From NCBI RefSeq assembly GCF_014323565.1, contig NZ_CP058669.1, forward strand, positions 1,267,501-1,331,500: 64,000 nucleotides of DNA. The letters run 5' to 3'. This DNA is from Hyphobacterium sp. CCMP332 (GTDB lineage Bacteria > Pseudomonadota > Alphaproteobacteria > Caulobacterales > Maricaulaceae). The notes beneath the pieces were generated by a model, which was not told where the DNA came from, searched no databases, and saw nothing but the letters and a program-made list of their open reading frames with translations. Positions 10,238 through 18,818 of the stretch are shown piece by piece (the stretch's first letter is position 1; every line of letters begins with the position of its first letter). The position numbers and the translations under genes were made by a program.

Positions 10238-10305
10238 GGAATATCTCCCCTGAAAACCCTCGCAGAAGACAGAATACTCCAGATTCCTTTGCGGCGAGTC
10301 TGTTG

Positions 10306-11473
10306 CTAGCCGGGCCAGAACTGATAGACCGCCGTGGCGATCAGAGTGCCCAGCGCATAGCCGAACACGCCGACCAGAACGCCCGGCGTCACCAGATCCT
10401 TCCAGCCTTTCGCCGCGGCCAGCGCCGGGGCCGTCGTTGCGCCCAGAATGGCGGCATTGGAGGCGGTGATCAGCTCCGGCACGGACAGGCGCAAGAGCGA
10501 TCCCAGCCCGAACAATACGATCAGATGCACGCCCAGCAGGATCAGCACCAGCACCATCAGGAGCGGCGCTTGCTGGATCAGGGACGGAATGTCGGCCCCC
10601 GCCGCAATCGCGGCAAAGAAGACAAAGGCGAGGCCAATGCCCAGCTCATACCCGCCGTGGAGTCTGGCCATGGTCTTGGGCATCAGCGTCGCCGGAATCA
10701 GCGTCAGCACGGTGATGATGGCATAGCGCCAGTTTCCCGCCTGCCGCGCCGCATCTTCAACGCCCAGATTGCCGAACAGCCCGCCGAGCAGGCCGGTGAG
10801 CATGTCGCCCAGCGCCACAATGGTCAGCGCAAAGGCAATGGTGATGGTCAGGGTGGCCGCCGTCGCCTTGCCGTCTTCTTCGGCCTCGACCTCGCCCTTT
10901 GTGTGGTCCCGGGCCGGAAATTTCGTCGCCAGCCATTTCCAGCCCGGCAGGATGGCCAGCAGGGCGAGAAAGAGCCCGGAGGCCAGATTATCAACCGCGG
11001 TCGCCGCCGAAACAAAGGCGCCATCGGCACGCAATCCGGTAATATCCAGCAGCGCGGCATAATTCACCGAGCCGCCAATATAGGTGGCGGTGAACACGCC
11101 GGCGATCCCCGCCTCGTCCGCCCCGAAATCCAGCACCGAGACCGCGGCAATCGCGCCCAGCACCGTGCCCAGCGCCGCCACGCCAAAGGCCAGCGTCATG
11201 CGCCCGGTTTCAAAGAAGATTTTCTTCAGATCCGCCTTCATCAAAAAGAGCGGGATCAGCACCGGCACAAAATAGGAAAAGACAAAGGAATAGGCGGGCG
11301 CGCTTTGCGGGATGATCCGCAGATTGGCCGCAAAATCGCCAGGAAGATCGCGACCACGGCCCCGGTCAGACCGCGCCGATGCGGGTCTTCTCGGCCAGAA
11401 AGCCGATGGCGGCAATCACGAACAGTCCCGCCATGACGGCGAAATGATTGTCGGCGGGAATCAGCGTGTCCAT
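10306..11473 (-). CDS. DUF819-family integral membrane protein (frameshifted near N-terminus)
   Basis: About 389 codons and eight to ten membrane spans. The N-terminus reads MDTLIPADNHFAVMAGLFVI. Later segments FGVAALGTVLGAIAAVSVL, FTATYIGGSVNYAALLDITG and VSAATAVDNLASGLFLALL, then SNAAILGATTAPALAAAKGW and FGYALGTLIATAVYQFWPG, match the DUF819/YjcL family of putative transporters. Substrates are unknown in general. The start overlaps the 3' end of the avidin gene by 13 bases, making it the last gene of the amidohydrolase-RidA-avidin operon. Two frame changes near 11330-11430. Confidence 0.82.
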
Positions 11474-11963
11474 GAAATCGGCCCCTTATGTGTCGGACGG
11501 CAGTAAAGCAGGCTGCGCGAAAGCGCAAATCGCAAGCGCCTCACATCTGCGCGATCACTCCCGGCGTTCAAACCGGCTGACCCCGTCAAACCGGCCCAGA
11601 CCTCCAGCTCCGGTCTCCGGTCGGGATCGGACCAGCGCACCAGCGACCATTGCGTTTCGATGACATCGCCCTCGATGGTCCCGGTCCAGCTGGTGATGGA
11701 GTGGCAGGTTTCCGCCTCTGCGCGCCAGACCACATTGAAGGTGATCAGCGGATCAAAGACCCGGCCCTCCACGGCGTATTCAATGCCCTGACAGGCATAA
11801 CCCACCGCGCCATTGATATAGCGGCCGGTAAACCGCCCTCGCCGTCAATGGCGTCGATTTGGAGCATCGAACCGCTCTGGTTTTCCCAGACCGATGGCGC
11901 GGGCAGATCATCCGCAAGCACCGGTGCAGCGATCAGGGCGAGAAGGACTGCCAGCACGCGCAT
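11461..11963 (-). CDS. Secreted avidin-family biotin-binding protein (short dimeric type, one frameshift)
   Basis: Starts MRVLAVLLALIAAPVLADD, a signal peptide, so exported. The mature part follows the avidin fold. VWENQSGSMLQIDAI holds the Asn and Ser of the biotin ureido site. After one missing base near 11835 come FTGRYINGAVGYAC (Tyr contact), FNVVWRAEAETCHSITSWTG (first Trp; Ser-x-Thr-x-Trp biotin contacts) and IETQWSLVR (TQW), then AGSD. The layout is closest to rhizavidin-like short avidins, including the two loop cysteines (GYAC and ETCHS) that form a disulfide there. Its stop lies inside the DUF819 gene; the C-terminal ~25 residues are less certain and could reflect another indel. Stop and start overlap (TAATG) with ridA upstream. 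Confidence 0.82.
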
Positions 11964-12360
11964 TACGCATCGGCCGCCAGATAGGCATCGGCTTCCACCT
12001 CGACGAGAAAGTCCGGTCCCGCCAGAGCCGAGATGCCATAGAGCGCCGAGGCAGGCGGACAATCACCGAACACCGCCGAATGCGCGCGGGCAAAGGCCGC
12101 CTGCGCCTCCGCGCTCATATCGGTGACGAAGACGCGGGTGCGGCGCACATGGCGCATATCCGCGCCGAGTTTCTTCAAGGCCGCCTCGATGATCTCCAGA
12201 CAACGCCGCGTCTGGGCTTCCATATCGCCGGGAGCAAAGGGCTGGCCATCTTCTCCCACCGCCACAGTGCCGGAAACCCAGATATGCGGGCCCTCCTTCA
12301 CGGCGCGGCGATAGCCGACGCGGTCCTCCCCACCGCGCCGCTGGAGACGCGTTCCACCAT
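11963..12360 (-). CDS. RidA/YjgF-family protein (one frameshift)
   Basis: About 132 codons. Start MVERVSSGA at 12360, then after one frame change EDRVGYRRAVKEGPHIWVSG. Family signatures include GDMEAQTRRCLEIIEAALKK, RTRVFVTDM and FGDCPPASALYGISALAGPD, ending FLVEVEADAYLAADA; an Arg follows HVR as in the active site of RidA enamine/imine deaminases. RidA removes reactive 2-aminoacrylate-type enamines; paralogues have diverse roles. The start lies 2 bases past the amidohydrolase stop and the end overlaps the avidin start. Confidence 0.85.
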
Positions 12361-12362
12361 GC

Positions 12363-13683
12363 CTATTCGGCGCCGCTGGCCGACAGGTAATCCAGCGCAA
12401 TCGCGGTCAGGCCTCGGTCGCCATGGTGATGGAGGTTTCCGCATCCGGCGCAAACAGGGCCGAGTGATTGCCGGGCGCCGACTGGCCACGCGACTGATAC
12501 TCGATCAGCGTGTCCTGCGGAGTGCCGCCCACCCAGAACATGAAGATCGGAATGTCTTCCTCGGTGCGGCCATAGCGGGAGAAATCCTCGCCGCCCATGA
12601 CGGGATCGAGCTGGCGCACGGCGAGGCTGCCAAAGCGCTCCTGCAGCACGGCCACGCCGGAGGCGTCAGGTCCGGATCATTATAGGTGGCCGGCGTATAG
12701 GGCTCTTCCACCTCGACAATCGGCAGACGGTCTTCGGGAATACCGGCAGAAATCGCCTGCCCGCGGGCAATGCGCTCAATGCCCGACAGCAACAATTCGC
12801 GATTGGCATCGGAATAGGAGCGCACCGTGATCTGCAGATGCACCTCGTCCGGGATGATGTTGTGCTTGGTGCCGCCATTGATCGCGCCCACCGTCACTAC
12901 GCCGGATTCCAGCGGATTGACCTCGCGGCTGACGAGTGTCTGCAGCGCGGTGATGATCTGCGCCGACAACAGCACCGGATCGCGTCCGACATGCGGGTAG
13001 AGCCATGCGCGCCAATGCCGCGCACCGTGATGTCGACCGAATCGACATTCGCCATGGCAAAGCCCGGCACATAGCCGATCATGCCCGCCGGAATGGCACC
13101 GAATGTGTGAAACGACACCACCGCATCGGGCAGAGGGAAGCGCTCATACAGGCCATCATCCAGCATCATCTGCGCGCCCAGGCCCAGCTCCTCGGCCGGC
13201 TGGCCGATCAGCACCAGCGTACCCGACCAGTCCGCGCGGCGTTCCGCCAGCTGGCGCGCCGCGCCGACGAGAGCCGTCATGTGCGTATCATGCGCGCAGG
13301 CATGCATGACATGGCTTTCCTGCCCGCGCCGGTCCGTGCCCAGAACGGTAGAGGCATAGTCCAGCCCGGTATTTTCCTCGATCGGCAGGCCATCCATGTC
13401 GGCGCGCAGCATCAGGGTCGGCCCCTCGCCATTCTCCATCACCGCCACAATGCCCGTGCCGCCAACATTCTCCGTCACCTCGAAGCCCAGCGCCCGGATC
13501 TCGGACGCCAGACGCGCCGCGGTTTCCACCTCCATCAGGAGAGTTCCGGATTGGCGTGAAAGTGCTGGTAAAGGCTTTCCAGGTTGGCCGAATAATCCGA
13601 CTGGATGGCGGTACGCAGATCGTCCTGCGCAAAACGCCGGCGGACAGCGCAATGGCAGCCGCAGAAGCAAGTAACAGACGCAT
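12363..13683 (-). CDS. Secreted M20D-type amidohydrolase/peptidase (frameshifted)
   Basis: About 440 codons. MRLLLASAAAIALSAGV is a signal peptide, then AQDDLRTAIQSDYSANLESL. The M20D features are LMLRADMDGLPIEENTGLDY, HVMHACAHDTHMTALVGAA (Cys and His metal ligands; usually GHD), GQPAEELGLGAQMMLDDG (catalytic/metal Glu pair) and PVMGGEDFSRYG. This clan hydrolyses amide bonds of N-acyl amino acids or conjugates such as hippurate or auxin-amino acids; secretion points to a periplasmic or extracellular substrate. First gene of a four-gene operon with ridA, the avidin gene and the DUF819 gene. Frame changes near 13660, 13550, 13000, 12670 and 12410. Confidence 0.85.
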
Positions 13684-13963
13684 GGTGTTCCCCTGGAATC
13701 TCTGCCGCGCATAGGACGTCGCACAGCGATTGCGGTCAAGGGTGTACGCTTGTTCGAGACGCTGTTGACGAGCCATCGCGCAACAGACGCCCCAACTCGC
13801 CATAACTGTAATCACACCCATCCGATCTGTTCCCCGCCCATCCCCGGCTCTTTTGTATCATTGTATTAAAACAATAAATCGCCAAACCCTGGACCGCCAT
13901 CCCAAGCAATGGGACCAACATGCCCCTTGCGGAATATAGGCGAGTCCGGCTTAAACTCATGCC
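13684..13963. promoter_or_regulatory. Divergent intergenic region between amidohydrolase operon and ABC transporter
   Basis: No gene seen. It must carry the promoters of both divergent units. It contains an A+T-rich block at 13851-13882 with the motif gtatcattgtattaaaac; a similar block follows the permease gene (see the repeat entry). Confidence 0.4.
13855..13882 (+). repeat. Copy 1 of an imperfect motif flanking the ABC transporter pair
   Basis: gtatcattgtattaaaacaa plus taaatcgc; the second copy at 15703-15732 reads gtgcatcactgtgctaaaac plus gctaattcgc. About 20 of 27 aligned bases agree and nearly all differences are transitions. Copy 1 lies 80 bases before the ATPase gene, copy 2 about 115 bases after the permease. 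An operator for a GntR-like regulator is possible, but no regulator gene is seen. Confidence 0.35.
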
Positions 13964-14869
13964 ATGCATGAGGCGATCATCGAAACCGAGGGACTCATCC
14001 GCCATTATGGCGATCTGGCCGCCGTGGAGGATTTGAGTCTGCGGGTCGAGCGCGGTCAGATTTTCGGCTTTCTGGGGCCGAATGGTGCGGGCAAGACCAC
14101 CACGATCCGCATGCTGCTGGGCCTGATCCGCCGCGATGCCGGACGTATCCGGATTGCCGGGCATGACCTCGCTTCAAACCGCCGCGCAGCGCTCGCCCGC
14201 GTCGGCTCCATCGTCGAAACCCCGGCGCTCTATCTCAACCTGACCGGCCGGCAGAATCTCGCCGTGACCTGTCATACGCGCGGCATCGGCAAAACCGATA
14301 TCGACCGCGTGCTCGACATTGTCGATCTGGCAAAGGATGCGGGCCGCAAGGCGGGAGTATTCCTCGGCATGCGCCAGAGGCTGGGCATTGCCCGCGCCCT
14401 TCTGGGCGAGCCGGAGCTTCTGGTCCTCGACGAACCGACCAACGGGCTGGACCCGGCGGGCATACGCGAAATTCGGCAATTGATCGCCGACGCTCCGGCG
14501 CGCTTTGGCACGACGATCCTGGTCTCCAGCCACATGCTCGGCGAGGTGGAACAGATGGCCAGCCATGTCGGCGTGATGAATCAGGGCCGCCTGTTGTTTC
14601 AGGGCACGCTGCCCGATCTCATCCGCACCGCCCCGCACAGACTGGAAATCCGGCTCGATAACTCGGCCAGAGCCCGAACCGCACTCGCCGATAACTGGCC
14701 GGACGCCGAGATTTCCGGGGCCGGTCTGGTCCTGCCCGGCGTGAACGAGGCAGAGGCCGCCGCCATCAACCGGCAACTGGTCGAGGCCGGGTTTGCCGTG
14801 ACCGGACTGGCCATCCGCCCGCCCGCGCTGGAAGACATTTTCCTCTCCCTGACAGGAGAAAACGCATGA
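13964..14869 (+). CDS. ABC transporter ATP-binding protein (BcrA/NatA type)
   Basis: Intact 301-residue ATPase. Walker A GPNGAGKTTTIR, Q-loop region SIVETPALYLNLTG, signature LGMRQRLGIARAL (the degenerate LSGGQ of this subfamily), Walker B ELLVLDEPTNGLDP and H-loop VSSHMLGEVEQM. The C-terminal ~80 residues are a regulatory extension. The family powers export of peptides, lantibiotics or drugs, or handles Na+. Overlaps the permease gene by ATGA. Confidence 0.93.
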   Translation: MHEAIIETEGLIRHYGDLAAVEDLSLRVERGQIFGFLGPNGAGKTTTIRMLLGLIRRDAGRIRIAGHDLASNRRAALARVGSIVETPALYLNLTGRQNLAVTCHTRGIGKTDIDRVLDIVDLAKDAGRKAGVFLGMRQRLGIARALLGEPELLVLDEPTNGLDPAGIREIRQLIADAPARFGTTILVSSHMLGEVEQMASHVGVMNQGRLLFQGTLPDLIRTAPHRLEIRLDNSARARTALADNWPDAEISGAGLVLPGVNEAEAAAINRQLVEAGFAVTGLAIRPPALEDIFLSLTGENA

Positions 14870-15587
14870 TCGGCGTGCTTTGGCGGATCTGATCAAACTG
14901 CGCGGCTCGCTGGTTTTGATGGTGATGGCTGTCCCGCCGGTGATGATGGCCGTGCTCGGCGTGCTGGTAATCATTTCCGGCAATGCCGCCGGCGACTGGC
15001 CGCGCACAGCGATATCCGGCACGGCGATCTGGGCCTATTTCCTCTTGCCGATGACGGCGACGGGCCTGACCGCCCTCCTCGCCCAGCTGGAACATTCCAC
15101 CGGCGTCTGGTCGCACATTCTCGCCACCGGCACGCCGCGCTGGCAGATCTTTCTGTCCAAGGGGCTGATCGCCTTTGCCCTGATGGGCGCGACCAGCCTG
15201 CTGGTGGGCCTGGCGATTTTCACGTCGGGCCATGTCGGCGGCCTCGTCATGCCGGCCGAAGCGCTGGAGGCATTCCACCCTATGGCCAGATCGTTTCCAT
15301 CCTTGCGAAAATGTGGGTGGCGAGCCTGCTCGTCACGGCGTTTCAGCTCGCCATCGCCTTGCGCTTTTCCAGCTTCGCCCTGCCGGTCTCGGTGGGCATT
15401 GGCGGCACCTTCGTGGCGGTCGCCGCCACCTCCTCGCAATGGGGCTGGTCTTTCCTGGCTGATGCCGGTGAATGTACTGGCCAGCGAACCGGACCGCGCC
15501 GAGACGGCCATTGCCATCGGCGGCATGGGCGGCCTTGTTGCCCTTACCGCCATGATCCTCTGGCTCAGCCGCCGGGACTGGGATTAG
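14866..15587 (+). CDS. ABC-2 type transporter permease (frameshifted)
   Basis: About 240 codons and six membrane spans. Starts MIGVLWADLIKLRGSLVLMV. Then AIWAYFLLPMTATGLTALLA, GTPRWQIFLSKGLIAFALMG (the cytoplasmic loop that typically contacts the ATPase) and ASLLVTAFQLAIALRFSSFA, ending MILWLSRRDWD. It resembles lantibiotic-immunity/ABC-2 permeases that pair with BcrA-type ATPases. Frame changes near 15280 and 15465. Together with the ATPase it forms a complete exporter; the substrate is unknown. Confidence 0.85.
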
Positions 15588-15901
15588 CGGTGCGCGAAGC
15601 GGCGCGGTCCCGTCCTCACCCTGCGGCCTCTCTCTACCGATTTTCTGCCCCGGCACTCGCCCCCACACTCTTCCGCTCCTGCTCTCCGGCTTTCCCGCCT
15701 AAGTGCATCACTGTGCTAAAACGCTAATTCGCTTCAGCAGCCCTGGTCAGGCGAGCCTTCTACGCGCGCGGACGAATGCGGACCAGGATGCCGGGGCCCT
15801 TCACTTTGGCGCGCGGCGGATAAGGCCGCCTTATCCGCGCCATCCCGTCCCCGCTTACGCTTACCGCCAGCCCCGAAGCGGCTCTGCGTCGAGCGGCGCG
15901 A

Positions 15902-16093
15902 GCCTATCCCCGCAAAACAGTGGGAGACTGTAGGAGAGAATTGGAGAAACCGGAGATGAACTGGAGACGGGTCGGAGACCACCGGAGGTATGCCGTTGAC
16001 CGGCAACGCCTTCCCCGGCAAGGATTTGTGCCCGAACAGACCGGATTTGCCGCAAAATCGTAGTAGGAGACGAAAACGCCTATCCCCGCAAAA
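15902..16093. repeat. Pair of 16-bp direct repeats
   Basis: gcctatccccgcaaaa occurs exactly at 15902-15917 and 16078-16093, bracketing the GGAG array. The second copy continues into ttatccac. Identical copies 176 bases apart within otherwise unrelated sequence point to a duplicated element end or a binding site. Confidence 0.6.
15923..15988 (+). repeat. Seven-copy GGAG array with helical-turn spacing
   Basis: GGAGA/GGAGG begins at 15923, 15933, 15943, 15952, 15963, 15974 and 15984: spacings 10, 10, 9, 11, 11, 10. The first copy sits in the loop of acagt-gggag-actgt and the sixth in ggtc-gga-gacc, both perfect small stems. On the other strand the array reads as seven TCTCC/CCTCC pyrimidine boxes. 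Possible roles: GGA-binding protein (CsrA-like) sponge RNA, a C-rich anti-Shine-Dalgarno RNA from the minus strand, or a phased DNA-protein array. Confidence 0.55.
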
Positions 16094-16188
16094 TTATCCA
16101 CGCCCTGTCCGCGGATTGATCTCTGCGCAGCAACAGCAGAAACCGGGTAAGCTTGCCATGAGATCCGAAAATCACGAGGGCATTGGTC

Positions 16189-16452
16189 ATGGGATCCGAA
16201 ATCATCTTCCTGATTGTCTTTTTGCCGATTGGCTTGGCCGCTGGATACCTCGCCGGGCCGATAACGAAGGGCAAACGCCCGTTCGAGCTCATTGGCGACC
16301 TGACCTTGGGCATGATTGGCGGTTTTATGGGCGTTTGGTTGCCTGCAGCTTTCGGCGTCATTATTTCAGGCGGGTTCATTGGCGCGTCTGTGACCGCCCT
16401 GATCGGCGCGGTGACGATCCTCATTATCGCGCGGCTGATCAAGCGGGCCTAG
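16189..16452 (+). CDS. GlsB/YeaQ/YmgE-family stress response membrane protein
   Basis: Small protein of 87 residues from the ATG at 16189 (MGSEIIFLIVFLPIGLAAGY), preceded by CGAGGG. Three hydrophobic spans with GDLTLGMIGGFMGVWL and a final glycine-rich span ending IARLIKRA match the transglycosylase-associated (GlsB) family. The cellular role is poorly known; it is often stress-induced. Its stop overlaps the stop of convergent metG in a shared ctag. Confidence 0.85.
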   Translation: MGSEIIFLIVFLPIGLAAGYLAGPITKGKRPFELIGDLTLGMIGGFMGVWLPAAFGVIISGGFIGASVTALIGAVTILIIARLIKRA

Positions 16453-18162
16453 CGGCCATCACCGCCGAAACGCGCGGTCCATTCGGCAACGGTATCGTCG
16501 TCAATCTTGGCAAACAACACATCCGGCGGCGTCACGGCGAGGCCGTGCGGCAGGACATCCAGCAGGTCCGCCGCCGGTTCATTCGGCCAGCTGCGATTGG
16601 CCTCCGGCACACCAAGGCAATCAAGAATGATCTTCGCCGAATTGGGAATGATCGGCTGGGCGGCAATGCCCATCAAGGCCGCCAGATTCAGCGCCGTGCG
16701 CACACCAACAGCGGCTTTTTCCGGGTCGGTCTTGAAATGCGTCCACGGTTCGGCGCGGGTCAGGTATTCATTGCCCGCCGCCCACAGGGCGCGGGTTTCC
16801 GCTGCGGCCGGACGGAACCGCATCGCGTCATAATTGTCGGCAATCGCGGCCAGGCGCTCATCGACTTCGCGCGCCAGCCAGGCTTCATGCTCCCGGTTTC
16901 GCCACCCGCCGGCACCGCCCCGTCAAAGCGCGACGCCGTGAAGCGCAAAATCCGGTTGATGAAATTGCCGAGCACATCGGCGAGATCCTTGTTCACCGAT
17001 CCCTGGAAATGCTCCCAGGTAAATTGCGTGTCCGAGCCTTCCGGCGCGTTCGCCGTCAGATACCAGCGCCAGTAATCGGCCGGTAACAGCTCCAGCGCCG
17101 TATCCATGAAAACGCCGCGCTTTTCCGAGGTCGAGAATTTGCCGCCATACCAGTTGAGCCAGTTGAACGCCTTCAGCCGGTCGACCGTCTTCCACGGCTC
17201 TTCCGAACCGAGGATCGTCGCCGGGAAAGAGACTGTGTGGAAAGCCACATTGTCCTTGCCCATGAACTGGACATAGGTGACATCGTCCGCGCCCTTGTCG
17301 GTGCGCCACCAGCTTTCCCAGTCGCCGCCATTGGCCTGCGCCCATTCCTCGGTCGCGCCGATATAGCCAATGGGGGCATCAAACCAGACGTAGAAAACCT
17401 TGTTTTCAAACCCTCGCGCACCACTCCGTCGCGCGCCACCGGCACACCCCAGGCAAGGTCGCGCGTGATCGAACGATCGCGCAAGCCCTCTTCCAGCCAC
17501 TTGTTCGCGATCGACACCGCCAGAGACGGCCATTTGTCCGCTGCGTTATCGACCCAGGCGCGCAGCTTCGGCTCCATCTTCGTCTGCAGCAGATAAAGGT
17601 GCCGGGTTTCCCGGACCTCGATATTCTTGGATCCGGAAATCTTCGAATACGGTTCCTTCAGATCGGTGGGCTCCAGAAGGCGCCCGCAATTATCGCACTG
17701 GTCGCCGCGGGCCCGCTCGAAATCGCAATGCGGGCAAATGCCCTCCACATACCGGTCCGGCAGAAAGCGCGCATCATCAACTGAATAGACCTGGCTGTCC
17801 GTGCGCTCATCGATCAGACCCTTGTCTTCCAGAACGCCCGCAAAATGCTGGGTCAGGCGATAGCTCGGCTCATGAGACGTCCGCCCGAAATGATCATAGC
17901 TGAGCGCAAACCCTTCGCCCGCCGCGCGCTGGATATCGTGTTCCCGGTCGCAATAGGCGCGCACATCCATGCCCTCTGCCGCCGCCGCCAGTTCCGCCGG
18001 CGTGCCATGCTCATCGGTGGCACAGATATACAAAACGTCATGGCCGCGAAGGCGTTGAAAACGCGCATAGACATCCGCCGGCAACATGGAACCGGCCAGA
18101 TTGCCCAGATGCTTCACCCCGTTGATATAGGGTAGCGCGCTTGTGATCAGATACCGGGCCAT
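16449..18162 (-). CDS. metG: Methionyl-tRNA synthetase (two frameshifts)
   Basis: About 571 codons. Class I synthetase: [20 protein letters not shown] carries the HIGH-like motif (HLGN), [18 protein letters not shown] is the zinc knuckle, [19 protein letters not shown] is the core, and [12 protein letters not shown] is the KMSKS-like loop (KFSTS). The anticodon domain follows with [10 protein letters not shown] and [11 protein letters not shown]. It charges tRNA-Met and is essential, so the breaks near 17410 and 16900 must be sequence errors unless another copy exists. There is no C-terminal tRNA-binding extension, as is common in this class. Confidence 0.95.
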
Positions 18163-18278
18163 TTTTGCTTCGCCTCAATTACAGTTTGTGTTTAGGGTTT
18201 CCGCGTGCCGCGCGCCCCTGATCGGGGCGGGCCTGATTCCAGCGCGAGACATACGCGCGAAAGACTGGGGAAAAGAGC

Positions 18279-18681
18279 ATGGACGTTTACGGAATCAATA
18301 TCATCGCAGTTTTACTGGCAACGCTCGGCTTCATGGTCGTGGGCTTCCTCTGGTACGGGCCGCTCCTCGGCAAGCGCTGGATGGCGCTCAATGGCTTCAC
18401 GCCCGAGGCAATGGGCAGCGTCAACATGCCCTTGATGATGGCTAAGGGCTCACCAATTCGCTCATTGCCGCGATCGGCATTTCGCTGGTCCTGAACTGGA
18501 AAGGTGCAGAAGGTCTGCTGGCTTCGATGAAGACCGCCTTCTTCGTATGGCTGTTCTTCTCGGCCACAACAGCACTGTTGGCTCACATCTACGAAAAGCA
18601 GAAGCTCGAACTGGCGCTGATCCATTTCGGAAACCAACTGACGGCCTATCTGCTGGCCGGCGCGATTATCAGCTTTTCTGA
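18279..18681 (+). CDS. DUF1761-family small membrane protein (frameshifted)
   Basis: About 134 codons. MDVYGINIIAVLLATLGFMV then GFLWYGPLLGKRWMALNGFT is the DUF1761 signature (a WYGPL..KxW motif after the first span). After a frame change follow LIAAIGISLVLNWKGAEG and TAFFVWLFFSATTALLAHIY, ending LTAYLLAGAIIS. Function unknown. The stop is taken as the TGA at 18679 after one more shift; a strong terminator hairpin follows 9 bases later. Confidence 0.8.
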
Positions 18682-18689
18682 ACCAAATC

Positions 18690-18719
18690 AGCGATGCCTG
18701 CTTGCAGGCAGGCATCGCT
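18690..18719 (+). terminator. Intrinsic terminator hairpin
   Basis: Perfect 12-bp inverted repeat agcgatgcctgc / gcaggcatcgct with a 6-base loop directly after the DUF1761 gene and 26 bases before tRNA-Thr. The T-tract is weak. Confidence 0.75.
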
Positions 18720-18744
18720 TCGCTATAGCATCGCCCAACAGCGG

Positions 18745-18818
18745 GCCGGCTTAGCTCGCTGGTAGAGCACCTGATTTGTAATCAGGGGTCGGGAGTTCGA
18801 GTCCCTCAGCCGGCACCA
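18745..18818 (+). tRNA. tRNA-Thr (TGT)
   Basis: GCCGGCTTAGCTCGCTGGTA start, anticodon loop TTTGTAA (anticodon TGT), acceptor GCCGGC and encoded ACCA. It has 74 bases; the D-arm lacks an A (AGCTC-GCTGG) and the variable region lacks a G relative to the normal 76-base form, again single-base deletions. The accessory island begins right after it. Confidence 0.93.

Larger units (their letters stand above)
15588..16188. other. 600-bp non-coding stretch with structured repeats
   Basis: No convincing gene on either strand. From left to right it contains copy 2 of the ABC-flanking motif (15703-15732); a small inverted repeat around 15822-15835 (aaggccgcctt); the first copy of a 16-bp direct repeat (15902); a phased GGAG array (15923-15988); short hairpins tgccg/cggca at about 15992-16006 and cctt/aagg just after; and the second copy of the direct repeat (16078). 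The arrangement suggests a non-coding RNA or a protein-binding element rather than decayed coding sequence. Confidence 0.5.

Noticed and set aside
10303-11436. 377-codon plus-strand frame opposite the DUF819 gene
   Set aside because: Gln/Arg/His-rich shadow of the membrane protein on the other strand; no family features.
14174-15022. 282-codon minus-strand frame opposite the ABC genes
   Set aside because: Shadow of the ABC ATPase and permease, whose motifs are complete on the plus strand.
15923-15988. CRISPR array
   Set aside because: Repeats are only 5 bases with 4-6 base gaps and no cas genes are present.
15990-17075. 361-codon plus-strand frame crossing the non-coding stretch and metG
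   Set aside because: Mostly antisense of metG; no ribosome site and no recognisable domain.
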